Positions 52,404-61,400 of a DNA stretch of 64,000 nt are shown one piece after another. The notes beneath the pieces are model-generated. The model ran no database searches. It worked only from the letters and a program-made list of their open reading frames with translations, and had not been told where the DNA came from. The stretch lies in assembly GCF_008801835.1 (NCBI RefSeq), contig NZ_VZOW01000008.1, forward strand, positions 62,001-126,000. Reading direction: 5' to 3'. This DNA is from Cupriavidus pauculus. Its GTDB lineage: Bacteria; Pseudomonadota; Gammaproteobacteria; Burkholderiales; Burkholderiaceae. The translations under genes and the position numbers were made by a program. Position 1 is the stretch's first letter; the number at the start of each line of letters is the position of its first letter.

Positions 52404-53174
52404 ATGCTCAACATCGCTCTCGATAGCGTCGACGACAGCCCTTGCGCGGCGCTGGCCATTGGTACCGACTATGCGTTTGGCACGATGCTGGACACCCATC
52501 GTCACCGCCGCGCACAGTTTCTCTACGGCATGAGCGGGCTGATGGAAGTTGGGACCGACGACGGCGCGTGGGTGGTGCCGCCGTATACGGGCGTGTGGAT
52601 TCCGCCCGAGACGCCACATCGCGTACGAATGAATGGCGTCAGCACGCGCAGTGTCTACGTGCTGCCGCAAGCGTCGCCGCGACCCTTCGACGGTTGTGAA
52701 GTGCTGGTGGTCAGCCCGTTGCTCCATGAATTGCTGCTGTCATCGGCCGGCGTGCCGGCCCACTACCGCCCGCAGAGCCGCGATGGCGCGCTGATGCGGC
52801 TGATTCTGCACGAACTGGCTGCCGCGCCGACGCTGCCGCTGTTTGCGCCGATGCCAAGGCATCCGCAACTGGCCGAGCTTTGCGCCGCGCTGCTGGCCAG
52901 GCCCGACATCCGTATGTCGCCCGACGACTGTGCGCGGCAGCTAAACATCAGTCCACGCACCTTCAGCCGGTTGTTCAGGCAGCAAACGGGCATGGCGTTT
53001 GGCGCGTGGCGCCAGCAGGCGTGCCTGCTGGCGGCATTGTCGCGCCTGGCGGCGGGCAACTCGGTCACCGCCGTCGCGCTCGACCTCGGGTATGACAGCC
53101 CCAACGCGTTTTCCACGATGTTCCGCAAGGCGCTGGGCGCACCGCCGTCGGCCTTTCAGCCCGGCTCCCGCTGA
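52404..53174 (+). CDS. AraC-family regulator with N-terminal cupin
   Basis: A protein of about 256 residues. The N-terminal cupin (about 15-110) has FGTMLDTHRHRRAQFLYGMSGLMEVGTDDG and PPYTGVWIPPETPHRV. The C-terminal AraC HTH region (about 165-250) has ARQLNISPRTFSRLFRQQTGMAFGAWRQ and ALDLGYDSPNAFSTMFRKALGAPPSAF. I use ATG 52404 because it begins close to the conserved cupin; starts at 52353/52356 would also fit. It is divergent from the TauE gene, its likely target. Confidence 0.82.
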   Translation: MLNIALDSVDDSPCAALAIGTDYAFGTMLDTHRHRRAQFLYGMSGLMEVGTDDGAWVVPPYTGVWIPPETPHRVRMNGVSTRSVYVLPQASPRPFDGCEVLVVSPLLHELLLSSAGVPAHYRPQSRDGALMRLILHELAAAPTLPLFAPMPRHPQLAELCAALLARPDIRMSPDDCARQLNISPRTFSRLFRQQTGMAFGAWRQQACLLAALSRLAAGNSVTAVALDLGYDSPNAFSTMFRKALGAPPSAFQPGSR

Positions 53175-53235
53175 AAACCGACGCGCGTGATGGCGCTTCC
53201 TATAATCGATCGACCACCATCTGCCGGAGTGTTCG

Positions 53236-54618
53236 ATGCCCGCTTCCGATTACTTTGACGCCATCCTGATCGGCACCGGTCAGGCGGCGCCCGCGCTGGC
53301 CGGTCGACTCAGCGCGGCCGGCATGTCGGTCGCCGTGATCGAGCGCGATCTGGTGGGCGGCACCTGCGTCAACGTGGGGTGCACGCCGACCAAGGCCATG
53401 GTGGCGAGTGCCTATGCGGCGCGCATGGCGGCGCGCGCCGCCGAATATGGGGTGATGCTCGACGCAATGCCGCGCGTCGACATGCAAGCTGTGCGTGCGC
53501 GCGTGCAGGGCATCGTCGCCAATAGCCGCAATGGTCTGACGCACTGGATCGAGGGCATGCCCCGCACCACGCTGATACGCGGCCACGCGCGTTTCGAAGA
53601 TGCGCACACGGTGCGCGTGGGCGACCAGACGCTCAGCGCGGAGCGCATTTTCATCAATGTCGGCGGACGTGCGTCGGTGCCGGAAGCGATTCACGGTTTG
53701 CCGCAGACGCCGCACCTGACCAACGTCGACATGGTGTCGATGGCTCGCGTGCCGCGCCATCTGGTGGTGATCGGCGGGAGCTATGTCGGCCTGGAATTCG
53801 CGCAGATGTTCCGGCGCTTCGGCGCGGACGTCACCGTAGTGGAACGCGGTGCGCGGCTGATCGCGCGCGAGGACGAGGAGGTATCGCTGCAGGTGCGGCA
53901 GATACTCGAGGCCGAAGGCGTGACGATTCGCACCGACGCGAACTGCATCACGGTCAGGCCGCATGCACAAGGCGTCGAGGTGGGCGTCGACTGCGAGGCT
54001 GGCGAGCCTGCGGTGATCGGCAGCGACGTGCTGGTGGCGGTGGGACGCCAGCCGAACACCGATGACCTGGGGCTCGACAACGCAGGTATCCGCACCGATG
54101 CGCACGGCTACATCGTGGTGGACGACCAACTGCGTACCAGTGTCGAGGGCGTCTGGGCGCTCGGCGATTGCAATGGACGCGGCGCGTTTACCCACACGGC
54201 GTACAACGATTTCGAGATCGTCGCGGCCAATCTGCTCGATGGCGAACATCGCTCGGTTGCCGACCGCATTCCTGTCTATGCGCTCTACACGGACCCACCG
54301 CTGGGACGCGTCGGCATGACCGAGGCGCAGGCACGGCAGGCGGGGCACAACGTGCGTATCGGCAAGCGTCCGATGACGCGCGTGGCGCGTGCGGTGGAAA
54401 AGGGCGAGGCGCAGGGGTCTATGCGCGTGGTGGTGGATGCCGATACGCAGCGCATCCTGGGCGCCGCGATCCTGGGCCCCGGCGGTGACGAGGCCGTGCA
54501 CGCGATTCTTGCCACGATGGCTGCCGATGCGCCGTACACGCAACTGGCGCGCACCATGGCCATTCATCCCACCGTGTCCGAGCTGATTCCGACCATGCTC
54601 GGCGAACTGTCGCCGTAG
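53236..54618 (+). CDS. FAD-dependent pyridine nucleotide-disulfide oxidoreductase
   Basis: A 460-residue flavoprotein of the mercuric/glutathione reductase-like group. The FAD fold begins ILIGTGQAAPALAGRLSAAGMSVAVIER. The redox disulfide is C44-VNVG-C49 in GGTCVNVGCTPTKAM. The NAD(P) site follows (HLVVIGGSYVGLEFAQMFRRFG), then GVWALGDCNGRGAFTHTAYND and the interface active site H444 (AIHPTVSELIPTM). No mercury-binding Cys pair at the C-terminus is present, so mercuric reductase activity is unlikely. Its electron acceptor is unknown. GGAG lies seven bases upstream. Confidence 0.88.
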   Translation: MPASDYFDAILIGTGQAAPALAGRLSAAGMSVAVIERDLVGGTCVNVGCTPTKAMVASAYAARMAARAAEYGVMLDAMPRVDMQAVRARVQGIVANSRNGLTHWIEGMPRTTLIRGHARFEDAHTVRVGDQTLSAERIFINVGGRASVPEAIHGLPQTPHLTNVDMVSMARVPRHLVVIGGSYVGLEFAQMFRRFGADVTVVERGARLIAREDEEVSLQVRQILEAEGVTIRTDANCITVRPHAQGVEVGVDCEAGEPAVIGSDVLVAVGRQPNTDDLGLDNAGIRTDAHGYIVVDDQLRTSVEGVWALGDCNGRGAFTHTAYNDFEIVAANLLDGEHRSVADRIPVYALYTDPPLGRVGMTEAQARQAGHNVRIGKRPMTRVARAVEKGEAQGSMRVVVDADTQRILGAAILGPGGDEAVHAILATMAADAPYTQLARTMAIHPTVSELIPTMLGELSP

Positions 54619-54759
54619 GCTGCGGCACTGGCATCCGACTGGGGCGCCGCAGCACCTGTGCGCGCGCCGAACAACTGCTGTGCGGGCCGCGCCGTTGTTG
54701 CGGGACCGGTGCAAACCTAGACTGGCGCCTCGCATTGCCATCCACGAGGAGCTTGTTCC

Positions 54760-55467
54760 ATGACGTTCAGCTTGATTCGCTATTTCAAGATCGCTACCGC
54801 AGGATTTTCGCTGGCGGCGGTTGCCAGCGGTGCGGCGCACGCTGGGCCGTCCACACCGCAGCATCCCACCATTCGCACAATGCTGGGCGCTGCGCCGGTC
54901 GATCATCTCGATCCCGCATCGACGGCGCTGATTGTCGTCGATTTTCAGAAGGAGTACTTCTCGGGAAAGATGCCGATCGCCGACGGCCCCCGCGCGCTGG
55001 AAAACGTGCAACGGCTGGTGGCATTTGCCGATGCCGCGCGCATGCCGGTGTTCCAGATCCAGCATGTGGCGCCGGCCGGTTCGCCGCTGTTCGCGATCGA
55101 CGGCGACACGGTGCAATTCCAGCCCGGCATGCTGCCGCGCGCGCGCGACATCGTGCTGCAGAAGGAAACGGTGAGCGTGTTTGCCAGCACGGATCTCGAC
55201 CGCAGGCTCAAGGCGATGAACGTGAAAACCATCATCGTGGCGGGCCTGATGACGCATGCCTGCGTGGCCGGCGCGGCGCGCGATGCGGTGCCGCTCGGCT
55301 ATCACGTTGTGGTAGCATCCGACGCCTCCGCCACGCGCGATATCGCGCGCGCCAACGGCCAGACCGTGAACAGCGACGCGTTGCATCGCGCCGCGCTGGC
55401 GGAAATCGAAGATACGTTTGGCGATGTGATGACCACTGCCGACATCACGCGGCTGCCGCTACGCTGA
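54760..55467 (+). CDS. Exported isochorismatase-like cysteine hydrolase
   Basis: A 235-residue protein with a signal peptide (IATAGFSLAAVASGAAHA). The isochorismatase-like domain keeps a full catalytic triad: D61 (ALIVVDFQKEY), K135 (VLQKETVSVF) and C168 (GLMTHACVAGAARDA). Such enzymes hydrolyse amides such as nicotinamide or N-carbamoyl compounds, normally in the cytoplasm. The signal peptide places this one in the periplasm, which is unusual. GAGGAG is close to the start, and a strong terminator follows. Confidence 0.82.
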   Translation: MTFSLIRYFKIATAGFSLAAVASGAAHAGPSTPQHPTIRTMLGAAPVDHLDPASTALIVVDFQKEYFSGKMPIADGPRALENVQRLVAFADAARMPVFQIQHVAPAGSPLFAIDGDTVQFQPGMLPRARDIVLQKETVSVFASTDLDRRLKAMNVKTIIVAGLMTHACVAGAARDAVPLGYHVVVASDASATRDIARANGQTVNSDALHRAALAEIEDTFGDVMTTADITRLPLR

Positions 55468-55506
55468 CACGACGCGCTGTCGTCGATTTGTGCGAGATGT
55501 GCGATA

Positions 55507-55526
55507 CGCCCCAAGGGGCGTTTTTT
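55507..55526 (+). terminator. Intrinsic terminator after the isochorismatase-like gene
   Basis: CGCCCC-AA-GGGGCG (55507-55520) followed by T6 is a compact GC hairpin and T-run, located 40 bp after the stop. It also separates this gene from the LysR gene 22 bp further on. Confidence 0.8.
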
Positions 55527-55547
55527 GTTTCCGAAGCGGAGTACGCC

Positions 55548-56495
55548 ATGAACCCGTTGCAGTCGATGCGGATGTTCTGCTGTCTGGTGGAAGCCAGGGG
55601 ATTTTCGGCTGCCGCCGAACGACTCGACATGTCGCATTCCACGGTCTCGCGCCAGCTCAAGCAGCTTGAGGCGTCTGTGGGCGTGCAACTGGTGAACCGC
55701 AATACGCGCCGCTTTGCGTTGACCGCGGCCGGCGAGCGCTACTACCAGTACAGCGTAGACATCCTCGCGCGCGTGGAGGCGATGTCGCTGGCCATGACCG
55801 ACGAGCGGCAGCATCTTGCCGGCGCCTTGCGCGTAAGCGTGCCACTGGCGATCGGCACGCTGGAATTGCAGGATTGGCTGCCCGCGTTTCGCGAGCGCTT
55901 TCCCGACATCGCGCTCGAGATGTCATGCAGCGACCAGTTCGTGGATCTGGTGGCAGGTGGTTTCGACGTGGCCCTGCGTATCAGCAGCGCGCCGCTGGCC
56001 GACAGCAGCCTGATGGCCAAGGTGTTGACGGTGTCCGACACGGTGCTGGTGGCCTCGCCAGGATACCTGGCGCAGCACGGTGCGCCTGAATCGGTCGAGG
56101 ACCTATCGAACCATCGACTGCTGGTGTTCACTGGCGCAGCCAGCGCCGGCGAGTGGACGCTGGTGGATCACCATGGCAAGACCGAGCGCGTGGCGGTGCG
56201 TGGCGCGCTATCGAGCGACGCGATTCCCGCGTTGCACGCCGCGGCGCTTGCCGGCGCGGGCATCGCCGCGTTCACCGCCCACACGGCGCACGCGGAAATC
56301 GCGCGCGGCGCACTGGTGCGGGTCCTGCCGCAACACCGCAGCGGTACCAGCCACTATTACGCACTGTATCCACATACGCGTCACCTGACGCCGCGCGCAC
56401 GGGCGTTCATCGATTTCATGGCCGGGCACTATGCGGGGCGGTCGTCCCCTCCGGCCGACGATCCGGTGTTTTCGTCCGCAGCCGCTGCGGTCTGA
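55548..56495 (+). CDS. LysR-family regulator (CrgA-like)
   Basis: A 315-residue LysR protein. HTH: MRMFCCLVEARGFSAAAERLDMSHSTVSRQLKQLEASVGVQLVNRNTRRFALT. The effector domain (about 95-290) contains LRVSVPLAIGTLELQDWLPAFRERFPDIALEMSCSDQFVDLVAGGFDVALRI, typical of the large CrgA-like group. ATG 55548 directly follows a terminator, so it is separately transcribed. Its 3' end overlaps the convergent LysR gene by 67 bp. The target is unknown; the isochorismatase-like gene upstream is a candidate. Confidence 0.88.
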   Translation: MNPLQSMRMFCCLVEARGFSAAAERLDMSHSTVSRQLKQLEASVGVQLVNRNTRRFALTAAGERYYQYSVDILARVEAMSLAMTDERQHLAGALRVSVPLAIGTLELQDWLPAFRERFPDIALEMSCSDQFVDLVAGGFDVALRISSAPLADSSLMAKVLTVSDTVLVASPGYLAQHGAPESVEDLSNHRLLVFTGAASAGEWTLVDHHGKTERVAVRGALSSDAIPALHAAALAGAGIAAFTAHTAHAEIARGALVRVLPQHRSGTSHYYALYPHTRHLTPRARAFIDFMAGHYAGRSSPPADDPVFSSAAAAV

Positions 56496-57394
56496 GTCAT
56501 CGGCGCGCGCGATGCCTTGTCGCGCAGGAATGCGATCAGCGTGGTAACCGCGCGCGTCTGATAGCGCGCCGGCATATAGAGCAGGTACATGGTGGTGCGC
56601 AAGAAGGCGAGGTCCTGCGCGGGCAGCGGCAGACGCAGCAGCGTGCCGCGCGCCAGATCCTGCGACACCATGTATTGCGGTACCAGGCCCACGCCAAGCC
56701 CCTGCAGGATGGCTTCGCGCAGAAAGAAAAAATTCGCCGACATCAGGCGCGGCCGGATCGGCGGCGGGCCCCCTGCGCTGGCGGCGCGCCCCGCCACATG
56801 GAGTTTCTGGCCCGTCAGTTCCGAGGTGATCAGCGGCAGGTCGCGGAACTGGTCGAGCGTTTGCGGCATGCCGTATTCACTGACCAGTTGTGGCGTTGCA
56901 CAGGCCACGTAATCGACATCGCCCAGGCTGCACGCCACCGCATTGGTCGGCGTTTCGCCCATCACGCGGATCGAAAAATCGACTGCGCCCTTGATCAGGT
57001 CTTCGATGTCGTTGTCGAAGATGACATTGAGCGTGATCGCCGGGTACATGGTCATGAATTCGATAAACCAGGCCGACATCGTGTGCTGGCCGAAGCCGCT
57101 TGGCACGCTCAGGCGCACCGTGCCGCTCAGGCGCTTGCCCAGGCTCTGCACCGATTCCTGCGCCGCCTGCAACGTGTGGCGGATGGCGCGGCCATGCTCA
57201 TACAACTGCCAGCCAAGTTCGGTGGGTTCGAGCTGGCGGGTGCTGCGGCGCAGCAGTTCCGCCCCGAGTTGTCGTTCGAAGTGATTGAGCCGCTTGCTCA
57301 CATTGGCGCGGCTCATGCCCAACTGGTTTGCGGCGCGGCTCAGGTTGCCCGCCTCGATGATGTCGACCAGCAGGGACAGTGCATTTAAGTCCAT
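56429..57394 (-). CDS. LysR-family regulator of the CoA-transferase operon
   Basis: A 321-residue LysR protein starting MDLNALSLLVDIIEAGNLSRAANQLGMSRANVSKRLNHFERQLGAELL. The effector domain follows, with LRLSVPSGFGQHTMSAWFIEF-like VRLSVPSGFGQH and IRVMGETPTNAVA. It is divergent from the CaiB-type CoA-transferase gene, with ATTGTC repeats in the gap, so it probably activates that operon. A 67-bp tail overlap with the previous LysR gene may impose antisense interference. Confidence 0.88.
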   Translation of the reverse strand: MDLNALSLLVDIIEAGNLSRAANQLGMSRANVSKRLNHFERQLGAELLRRSTRQLEPTELGWQLYEHGRAIRHTLQAAQESVQSLGKRLSGTVRLSVPSGFGQHTMSAWFIEFMTMYPAITLNVIFDNDIEDLIKGAVDFSIRVMGETPTNAVACSLGDVDYVACATPQLVSEYGMPQTLDQFRDLPLITSELTGQKLHVAGRAASAGGPPPIRPRLMSANFFFLREAILQGLGVGLVPQYMVSQDLARGTLLRLPLPAQDLAFLRTTMYLLYMPARYQTRAVTTLIAFLRDKASRAPMTQTAAAADENTGSSAGGDDRPA

Positions 57395-57466
57395 TGTCAA
57401 CTCGGAGTGTGCATATATCGTGAAAAGTCGTTGCAATTGTCAAACATAAATAACATATGGACAATC
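57393..57466. promoter_or_regulatory. ATTGTC repeats in the LysR/CoA-transferase promoter
   Basis: ATTGTCAA occurs at 57393-57400 and 57437-57444, and GACAAT, the complement of ATTGTC, at 57461-57466. The last two form an inverted pair 18 bp apart in an AT-rich stretch. This suits binding sites of the adjacent LysR regulator. Confidence 0.4.
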
Positions 57467-57526
57467 TCTCCCCAATCAAACAACCGGACCTCCGCTCAGG
57501 AAACGTCTGGGCCGGGGAGACAAGGC

Positions 57527-58750
57527 ATGAATCAAGAACCTGTAGGTGCGCCGCCGCTGCCATTGCCATTGGCCGGCGTGCGCGTGCTGGACCTGTCGCG
57601 CGTGCTGGCCGGGCCGATGTGTGCGATGGCGCTGGCCGATCTGGGCGCGGACGTGATCAAGGTCGAGCATCCCGGGCGCGGGGACGACACGCGCGACTGG
57701 GGCGTTCGAATCGGCACGCGCAACACCTCGTACTTCAATAGCGCCAATCGCAACAAGCGCTCGGTCACGCTGGATCTACAGAACGAGGAAGGATTGGCGC
57801 TGGCTCGCCAGCTTGCCGCCCAGAGCGACGTTGTGATCCAGAACTTCAAGGTTGGCGGCGCGGAAAAGCTGGGACTCGGCTACGAGCAGCTTCGCGCGAT
57901 CAATCCGCGCCTGGTCTATTGCTCGATTTCCGGTTACGCGCGATTCACGCCCGAGGCGCAGCGCCCCGGCTACGACCTCGTCGTGCAAGGTGAATCCGGC
58001 GTCATGGCGACCAACGGCGAAGCAGGGCAGGGCCCGTTGAAATTCGGCGTGGCCGCCGTCGACATGTTTACCGGCATGTACTCCGCGCAGGCCATCCTTG
58101 CTGCGCTCTATGCGCGTCAGTCGACCGGCAGCGGACGTCACGTGCAGATGGCGCTGTATGACAGCGGGCTGATGATCACGTCGTACTACGGCATGGAGGC
58201 GCTGCTCAAGGCCGGTGACCCGCCCAAGTTCGGCAATGCCCATCCGTCAATCGTGCCTTATGGCGTGTTCGAGGCCGCGGACGGTCCACTGGTGATCACC
58301 GTTGGCAACAATGGCCAGTTCCAGCGCTTTTGCCGCGAGGTGATCGGCCGCCCAGAGTGGGCCGAGGACGAACGCTTTGCGACCAACACCGCGCGCTCGG
58401 CGCATCGCGACATCCTGCTCGATCAGGTGCGCGAGGCGTTGCGCACGCACACGCGCGCCGATCTGCTGCAACGTCTGACGGCCGCGCAAATCCCCTGCGG
58501 CGAAGTGCTCGGCATGCTCGAAGCACTACAGTCCGAACGCACCGCGCAGGCCGGCCTGCTGCACCGCTTCGACGACACCGAAGCCGGTCCGCAGGCGGTA
58601 CTGGCACCGCCATATGCGTTCGATGGACAACGCATGCCGGTGCGCCGTCCGCCGCCGCATATGGGCGAGCACACACGCGAAGTGTTCAAGGAATTGCTGC
58701 AACTCGACGACCCCGCCATCGCCGCGCTACAGGCCAAAGGCGTGATCTGA
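57527..58750 (+). CDS. CaiB/BaiF-family CoA-transferase
   Basis: A 407-residue class III CoA-transferase that moves CoA between carboxylic acids. Family motifs: GVRVLDLSRVLAGPMCAMALADLGADVIKVEHPGRGDDTR at the N-terminus, NRNKRSVTLDLQNEEG, CSISGYARFTPEAQRPGYDLVVQGESG, and HVQMALYDSGLMITSYYG. ATG 57527 has GGGGAG upstream. The downstream Bug receptor gene, 35 bp later, probably belongs to the same operon, so an imported organic acid would be activated by CoA transfer. The acid is not known; a dicarboxylate or aromatic acid is plausible. Confidence 0.88.
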   Translation: MNQEPVGAPPLPLPLAGVRVLDLSRVLAGPMCAMALADLGADVIKVEHPGRGDDTRDWGVRIGTRNTSYFNSANRNKRSVTLDLQNEEGLALARQLAAQSDVVIQNFKVGGAEKLGLGYEQLRAINPRLVYCSISGYARFTPEAQRPGYDLVVQGESGVMATNGEAGQGPLKFGVAAVDMFTGMYSAQAILAALYARQSTGSGRHVQMALYDSGLMITSYYGMEALLKAGDPPKFGNAHPSIVPYGVFEAADGPLVITVGNNGQFQRFCREVIGRPEWAEDERFATNTARSAHRDILLDQVREALRTHTRADLLQRLTAAQIPCGEVLGMLEALQSERTAQAGLLHRFDDTEAGPQAVLAPPYAFDGQRMPVRRPPPHMGEHTREVFKELLQLDDPAIAALQAKGVI

Positions 58751-58785
58751 CCACCAGAATTTTTCGATCGACAGGAGACAAGACA

Positions 58786-59781
58786 ATGACCAAGCTGCTG
58801 AGCCGCCGACACGTACTCAAGGCAGGCGCTGCCGCGTCGCTAGCCGCGATGATGCCGGCCGCGATGGCCAAGGCCGGATGGCCCGACAAGTTCATCAAGA
58901 TGGTGGTGGCCTTTCCCGCGGGCGGCCCGACCGACACCGCAGCGCGCATCGTGGCGCAGAAGCTGTCCGAGCGCCTTGGCCAGCAGGTCATCATCGAAAA
59001 CAAGCCCGGCGCATCGGGGTCCATCGGCACGGCGCAGTTCATCAAGAGCCCCGCGGACGGGTACAACCTGTCGATGTTCGGCATGCCCGCGCTGCTGGCG
59101 CCGCTGATGTACAAGACCAACGCATACGACGTGAAGAAGGACTTCCTGTCCGTGGCCACCGTCTACGTATTGCCGATGGCCATCGTCATCAATCCTGGCG
59201 TCGTGCCTGGCGTGGAGACGCTGCCGGACCTGATCCGCTTTGCGAAGGCCAGCAAGACGCCGCTGAGCTATACCAGCTCGGGCACGGGCAGCTTCGGGCA
59301 TCTGGCGATGGAGCAGCTCAAGGATCTCGGCGGATTCGACATGCTGCACGTGCCGTATCGCGGCAGCGCGCCGGCGGTGGCCGATCTGCTGGGCGGACAG
59401 GTTGGCATCATGTTTGCCGATGTGGTGGCCGCGCTGCCGCATATCCGCGCTGGCAAACTGAAGGCGATCGCGCTGAGTTCGCCGAACGCCCGGCAAATGC
59501 TCGCCGGTGTGAAAACGGTATCCGAGCAAGGCTTTCCGGGTTTCGACTTCGATTCGTGGGGCGGCCTGATCGCGCCGCTCGATACGCCGCAGGCCATTGT
59601 CGACCGCATCGCGAGCGACACGCGCGAGATCGTCGGCAATGACAAGGAGCTGCAACAGAAACTGATCAGCGCCGGCGCCATCGCATCGTTCCAGGACGGC
59701 AAGCAGATGCAGGCGCGCCTCAACAAGGATTTCGACCGCTGGAGCGCTATCGTCAAGAGCAAGGGCATCAGCGCGACCTGA
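58786..59781 (+). CDS. Bug-family substrate-binding protein with Tat signal
   Basis: A 331-residue periplasmic receptor. Its N-terminus MTKLLSRRHVLKAGAAASLAAM matches the twin-arginine pattern S-R-R-x-hydrophobic-L-K, so folded export is likely. Bug motifs are MVVAFPAGGPTDTAARIVAQKL, VIIENKPGASGSIGTA, YTSSGTGSFGHLAMEQL, HVPYRGSAPAVADLLGGQVGIMF and FDFDSWGGLIAP. It sits after the CoA-transferase gene and probably delivers its acid substrate. GGAGACAAGAC lies before the ATG. Confidence 0.88.
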   Translation: MTKLLSRRHVLKAGAAASLAAMMPAAMAKAGWPDKFIKMVVAFPAGGPTDTAARIVAQKLSERLGQQVIIENKPGASGSIGTAQFIKSPADGYNLSMFGMPALLAPLMYKTNAYDVKKDFLSVATVYVLPMAIVINPGVVPGVETLPDLIRFAKASKTPLSYTSSGTGSFGHLAMEQLKDLGGFDMLHVPYRGSAPAVADLLGGQVGIMFADVVAALPHIRAGKLKAIALSSPNARQMLAGVKTVSEQGFPGFDFDSWGGLIAPLDTPQAIVDRIASDTREIVGNDKELQQKLISAGAIASFQDGKQMQARLNKDFDRWSAIVKSKGISAT

Positions 59782-60054
59782 GGGCGACGACGCGGTTGGC
59801 ATCGTAAACTGCGCGGCGCAACAAGGCATCCGGGCGTGTCGACGTGCGCACGGCGGCATTTGCATGCGGCCGTTTTCGCTGCGCTGCAATGCGGGGTGCG
59901 GTCAGTGTCTGCAGAAACAATTCAGATCCGCGTCGCAAAACTTCATTACCCCTGCGCGCAAAAACTGCAATAGAGTCGGAAGGTTGGTGTGCCAACCTGC
60001 CGGCAGGACAGTGGCAGTCTGCCGCGCGTGATTCCATCCAGGGAGAAGACAACC

Positions 60055-60429
60055 GTGCTGATCAAGAAGACCGCATTGCTGTTTGCCGTGACAACGCTGG
60101 CGTCGATGTCGTGGGGCGCACTGGCTCAACAGGCGCAACCGGCGCCACAAGCTCAACCGGCGCCACAGGCTCAACAGGCGCCAGCCAAGCCCATGAACGC
60201 GCAGGAAATGAAGGCGGCCTTTGCAGAGAAATTCCGGCAGGCCGATGCCGACAACGACGGCAAGCTTACCCGGCAGGAGGCAGAGGCCGGCATGCCGGAA
60301 GTGGCAAAGAACTTCGACAAGATCGACACCAAGAAGAAGGGCTACGTGACGCAGCGGCAGGTGGGCGCGTATTTCGTGGCCAAGGCCAAGCAACGTCGCA
60401 CGGCTTCCGATCCGGGATCGTTGAACTGA
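60055..60429 (+). CDS. Exported EF-hand calcium-binding protein
   Basis: A 124-residue protein, probably starting at GTG 60055 with GGGAG about ten bases upstream. A signal peptide (KKTALLFAVTTLASMSWGALA) is followed by a Q-A-P repeat (QAQPAPQAQPAPQAQQAP). One canonical EF-hand loop is present, DADNDGKLTRQE, with all side-chain positions for calcium. A second loop (DKIDTKKKGYVTQ) is degenerate. It probably binds calcium in the periplasm; its partner is unknown. It is a single gene after the Bug gene, 273 bp away. Confidence 0.75.
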   Translation: MLIKKTALLFAVTTLASMSWGALAQQAQPAPQAQPAPQAQQAPAKPMNAQEMKAAFAEKFRQADADNDGKLTRQEAEAGMPEVAKNFDKIDTKKKGYVTQRQVGAYFVAKAKQRRTASDPGSLN

Positions 60430-60522
60430 TTCCAGGTCACTCGCCCTAGTAGCCGGCGGGCCCACGCCCGGCCGGTTGCGGTGGTTTCTGTCCTCTGAAG
60501 CCGCGAGTACTGTCGCCGCGCG

Positions 60523-61311
60523 TTAGAGCGGAAACTGCACGTTCAGGCCGAGGAATACCTGGAACTTGGGCACGCCCACGCCGTCGTGCGCCACCGTCCA
60601 TTGCGGTTCCACGAAGACGTTGTAGGTCTCCTTGCCAGACTTCCAGATCTTGCCGGCGCCGATACCGACCGGCACCGAATAGTTGCCGCGCTTGACGTCG
60701 AAATTCCAGGTTGCCGTGCTGCGCAGATACCAGGCGTTGGGCAGGTTGTAGATCACGAACGGCTGCGCGGAAACATTGTCCTGCGATGGTCGATTGCCAT
60801 CGCCAGCAAACGAGCGCTGCCACGTGACCAGGCCGCCGAGCAGGCCCCACTTGTGCGGAGAGATCACGACGCTTGCCAGGCCGGCCTGCCATTTTCCGGT
60901 GCCGGTCTGATCGTGCGAGGCGGTGGGAATCGTCAACTGCGGGCCGATGCCGAGTTCGACACCGCCGGCCTTGGTCAGGAACAGGTCAAACAGGTTCAGG
61001 TCGCCCAGGCCGGTCCGGCTGCCGCTGGGGGGTACGTTCGGCGACGTGGCGACGGGCATGGTGAAGCGCAGGATCTGCGGCAAGCCAAACAGCTTGTGCG
61101 GTAGCGTGCCGCGCAACAGCACCGCGTTGCTCTCCTTGTCGTCCAATCCATAAGAGCGGCCGACATACTGGTCTTGCAGATTCAGCGTGACCATCGGCGA
61201 CAGCGGATTGTTGGACGCATTCATGTCGTCCGCGGACGGGCCATCGGCAAGCGCCATGGCAGGCAAGGTCAAGCCGGCGAGGGTGGCGGCAACGGCGCAG
61301 CGTAAGTTCAT
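60523..61311 (-). CDS. Outer-membrane beta-barrel protein (phenol MetA-like transporter family)
   Basis: A 262-residue exported protein. After a signal peptide (LRCAVAATLAGLTLPAMALA) the chain is a series of amphipathic beta strands with aromatic girdles, for example GVELGIGPQLTIPTASHDQTGTGKWQAGLASVVI and WGLLGGLVTWQRSF, ending in FLGLNVQFPL. This resembles the PF13557 group of MetA-pathway outer-membrane proteins. The last residue is Leu rather than the usual Phe. ATG 61311 is used, with a TTG at 61323 as an option. It follows a DUF1254 lipoprotein gene and may be in the same unit. Confidence 0.75.
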   Translation of the reverse strand: MNLRCAVAATLAGLTLPAMALADGPSADDMNASNNPLSPMVTLNLQDQYVGRSYGLDDKESNAVLLRGTLPHKLFGLPQILRFTMPVATSPNVPPSGSRTGLGDLNLFDLFLTKAGGVELGIGPQLTIPTASHDQTGTGKWQAGLASVVISPHKWGLLGGLVTWQRSFAGDGNRPSQDNVSAQPFVIYNLPNAWYLRSTATWNFDVKRGNYSVPVGIGAGKIWKSGKETYNVFVEPQWTVAHDGVGVPKFQVFLGLNVQFPL

Positions 61312-61400
61312 CGATTTCTTCAATACGGCCAGCGCGCGATGCGGCTGGCCGGGTTATGTGGAACGCGCCGGGCGACTGCCAGGCGCGCTTTGTCGAACAG

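Noticed and set aside
53236..54618. Mercuric reductase
   Set aside because: The redox disulfide is present, but no C-terminal Cys pair, N-terminal HMA domain or mer neighbours are seen.
53200..55386. 728-codon minus-strand frame spanning the FAD oxidoreductase and isochorismatase genes
   Set aside because: It crosses two well-supported plus-strand genes and their spacer, and its product is His/Arg/Ala rich. Not a gene.
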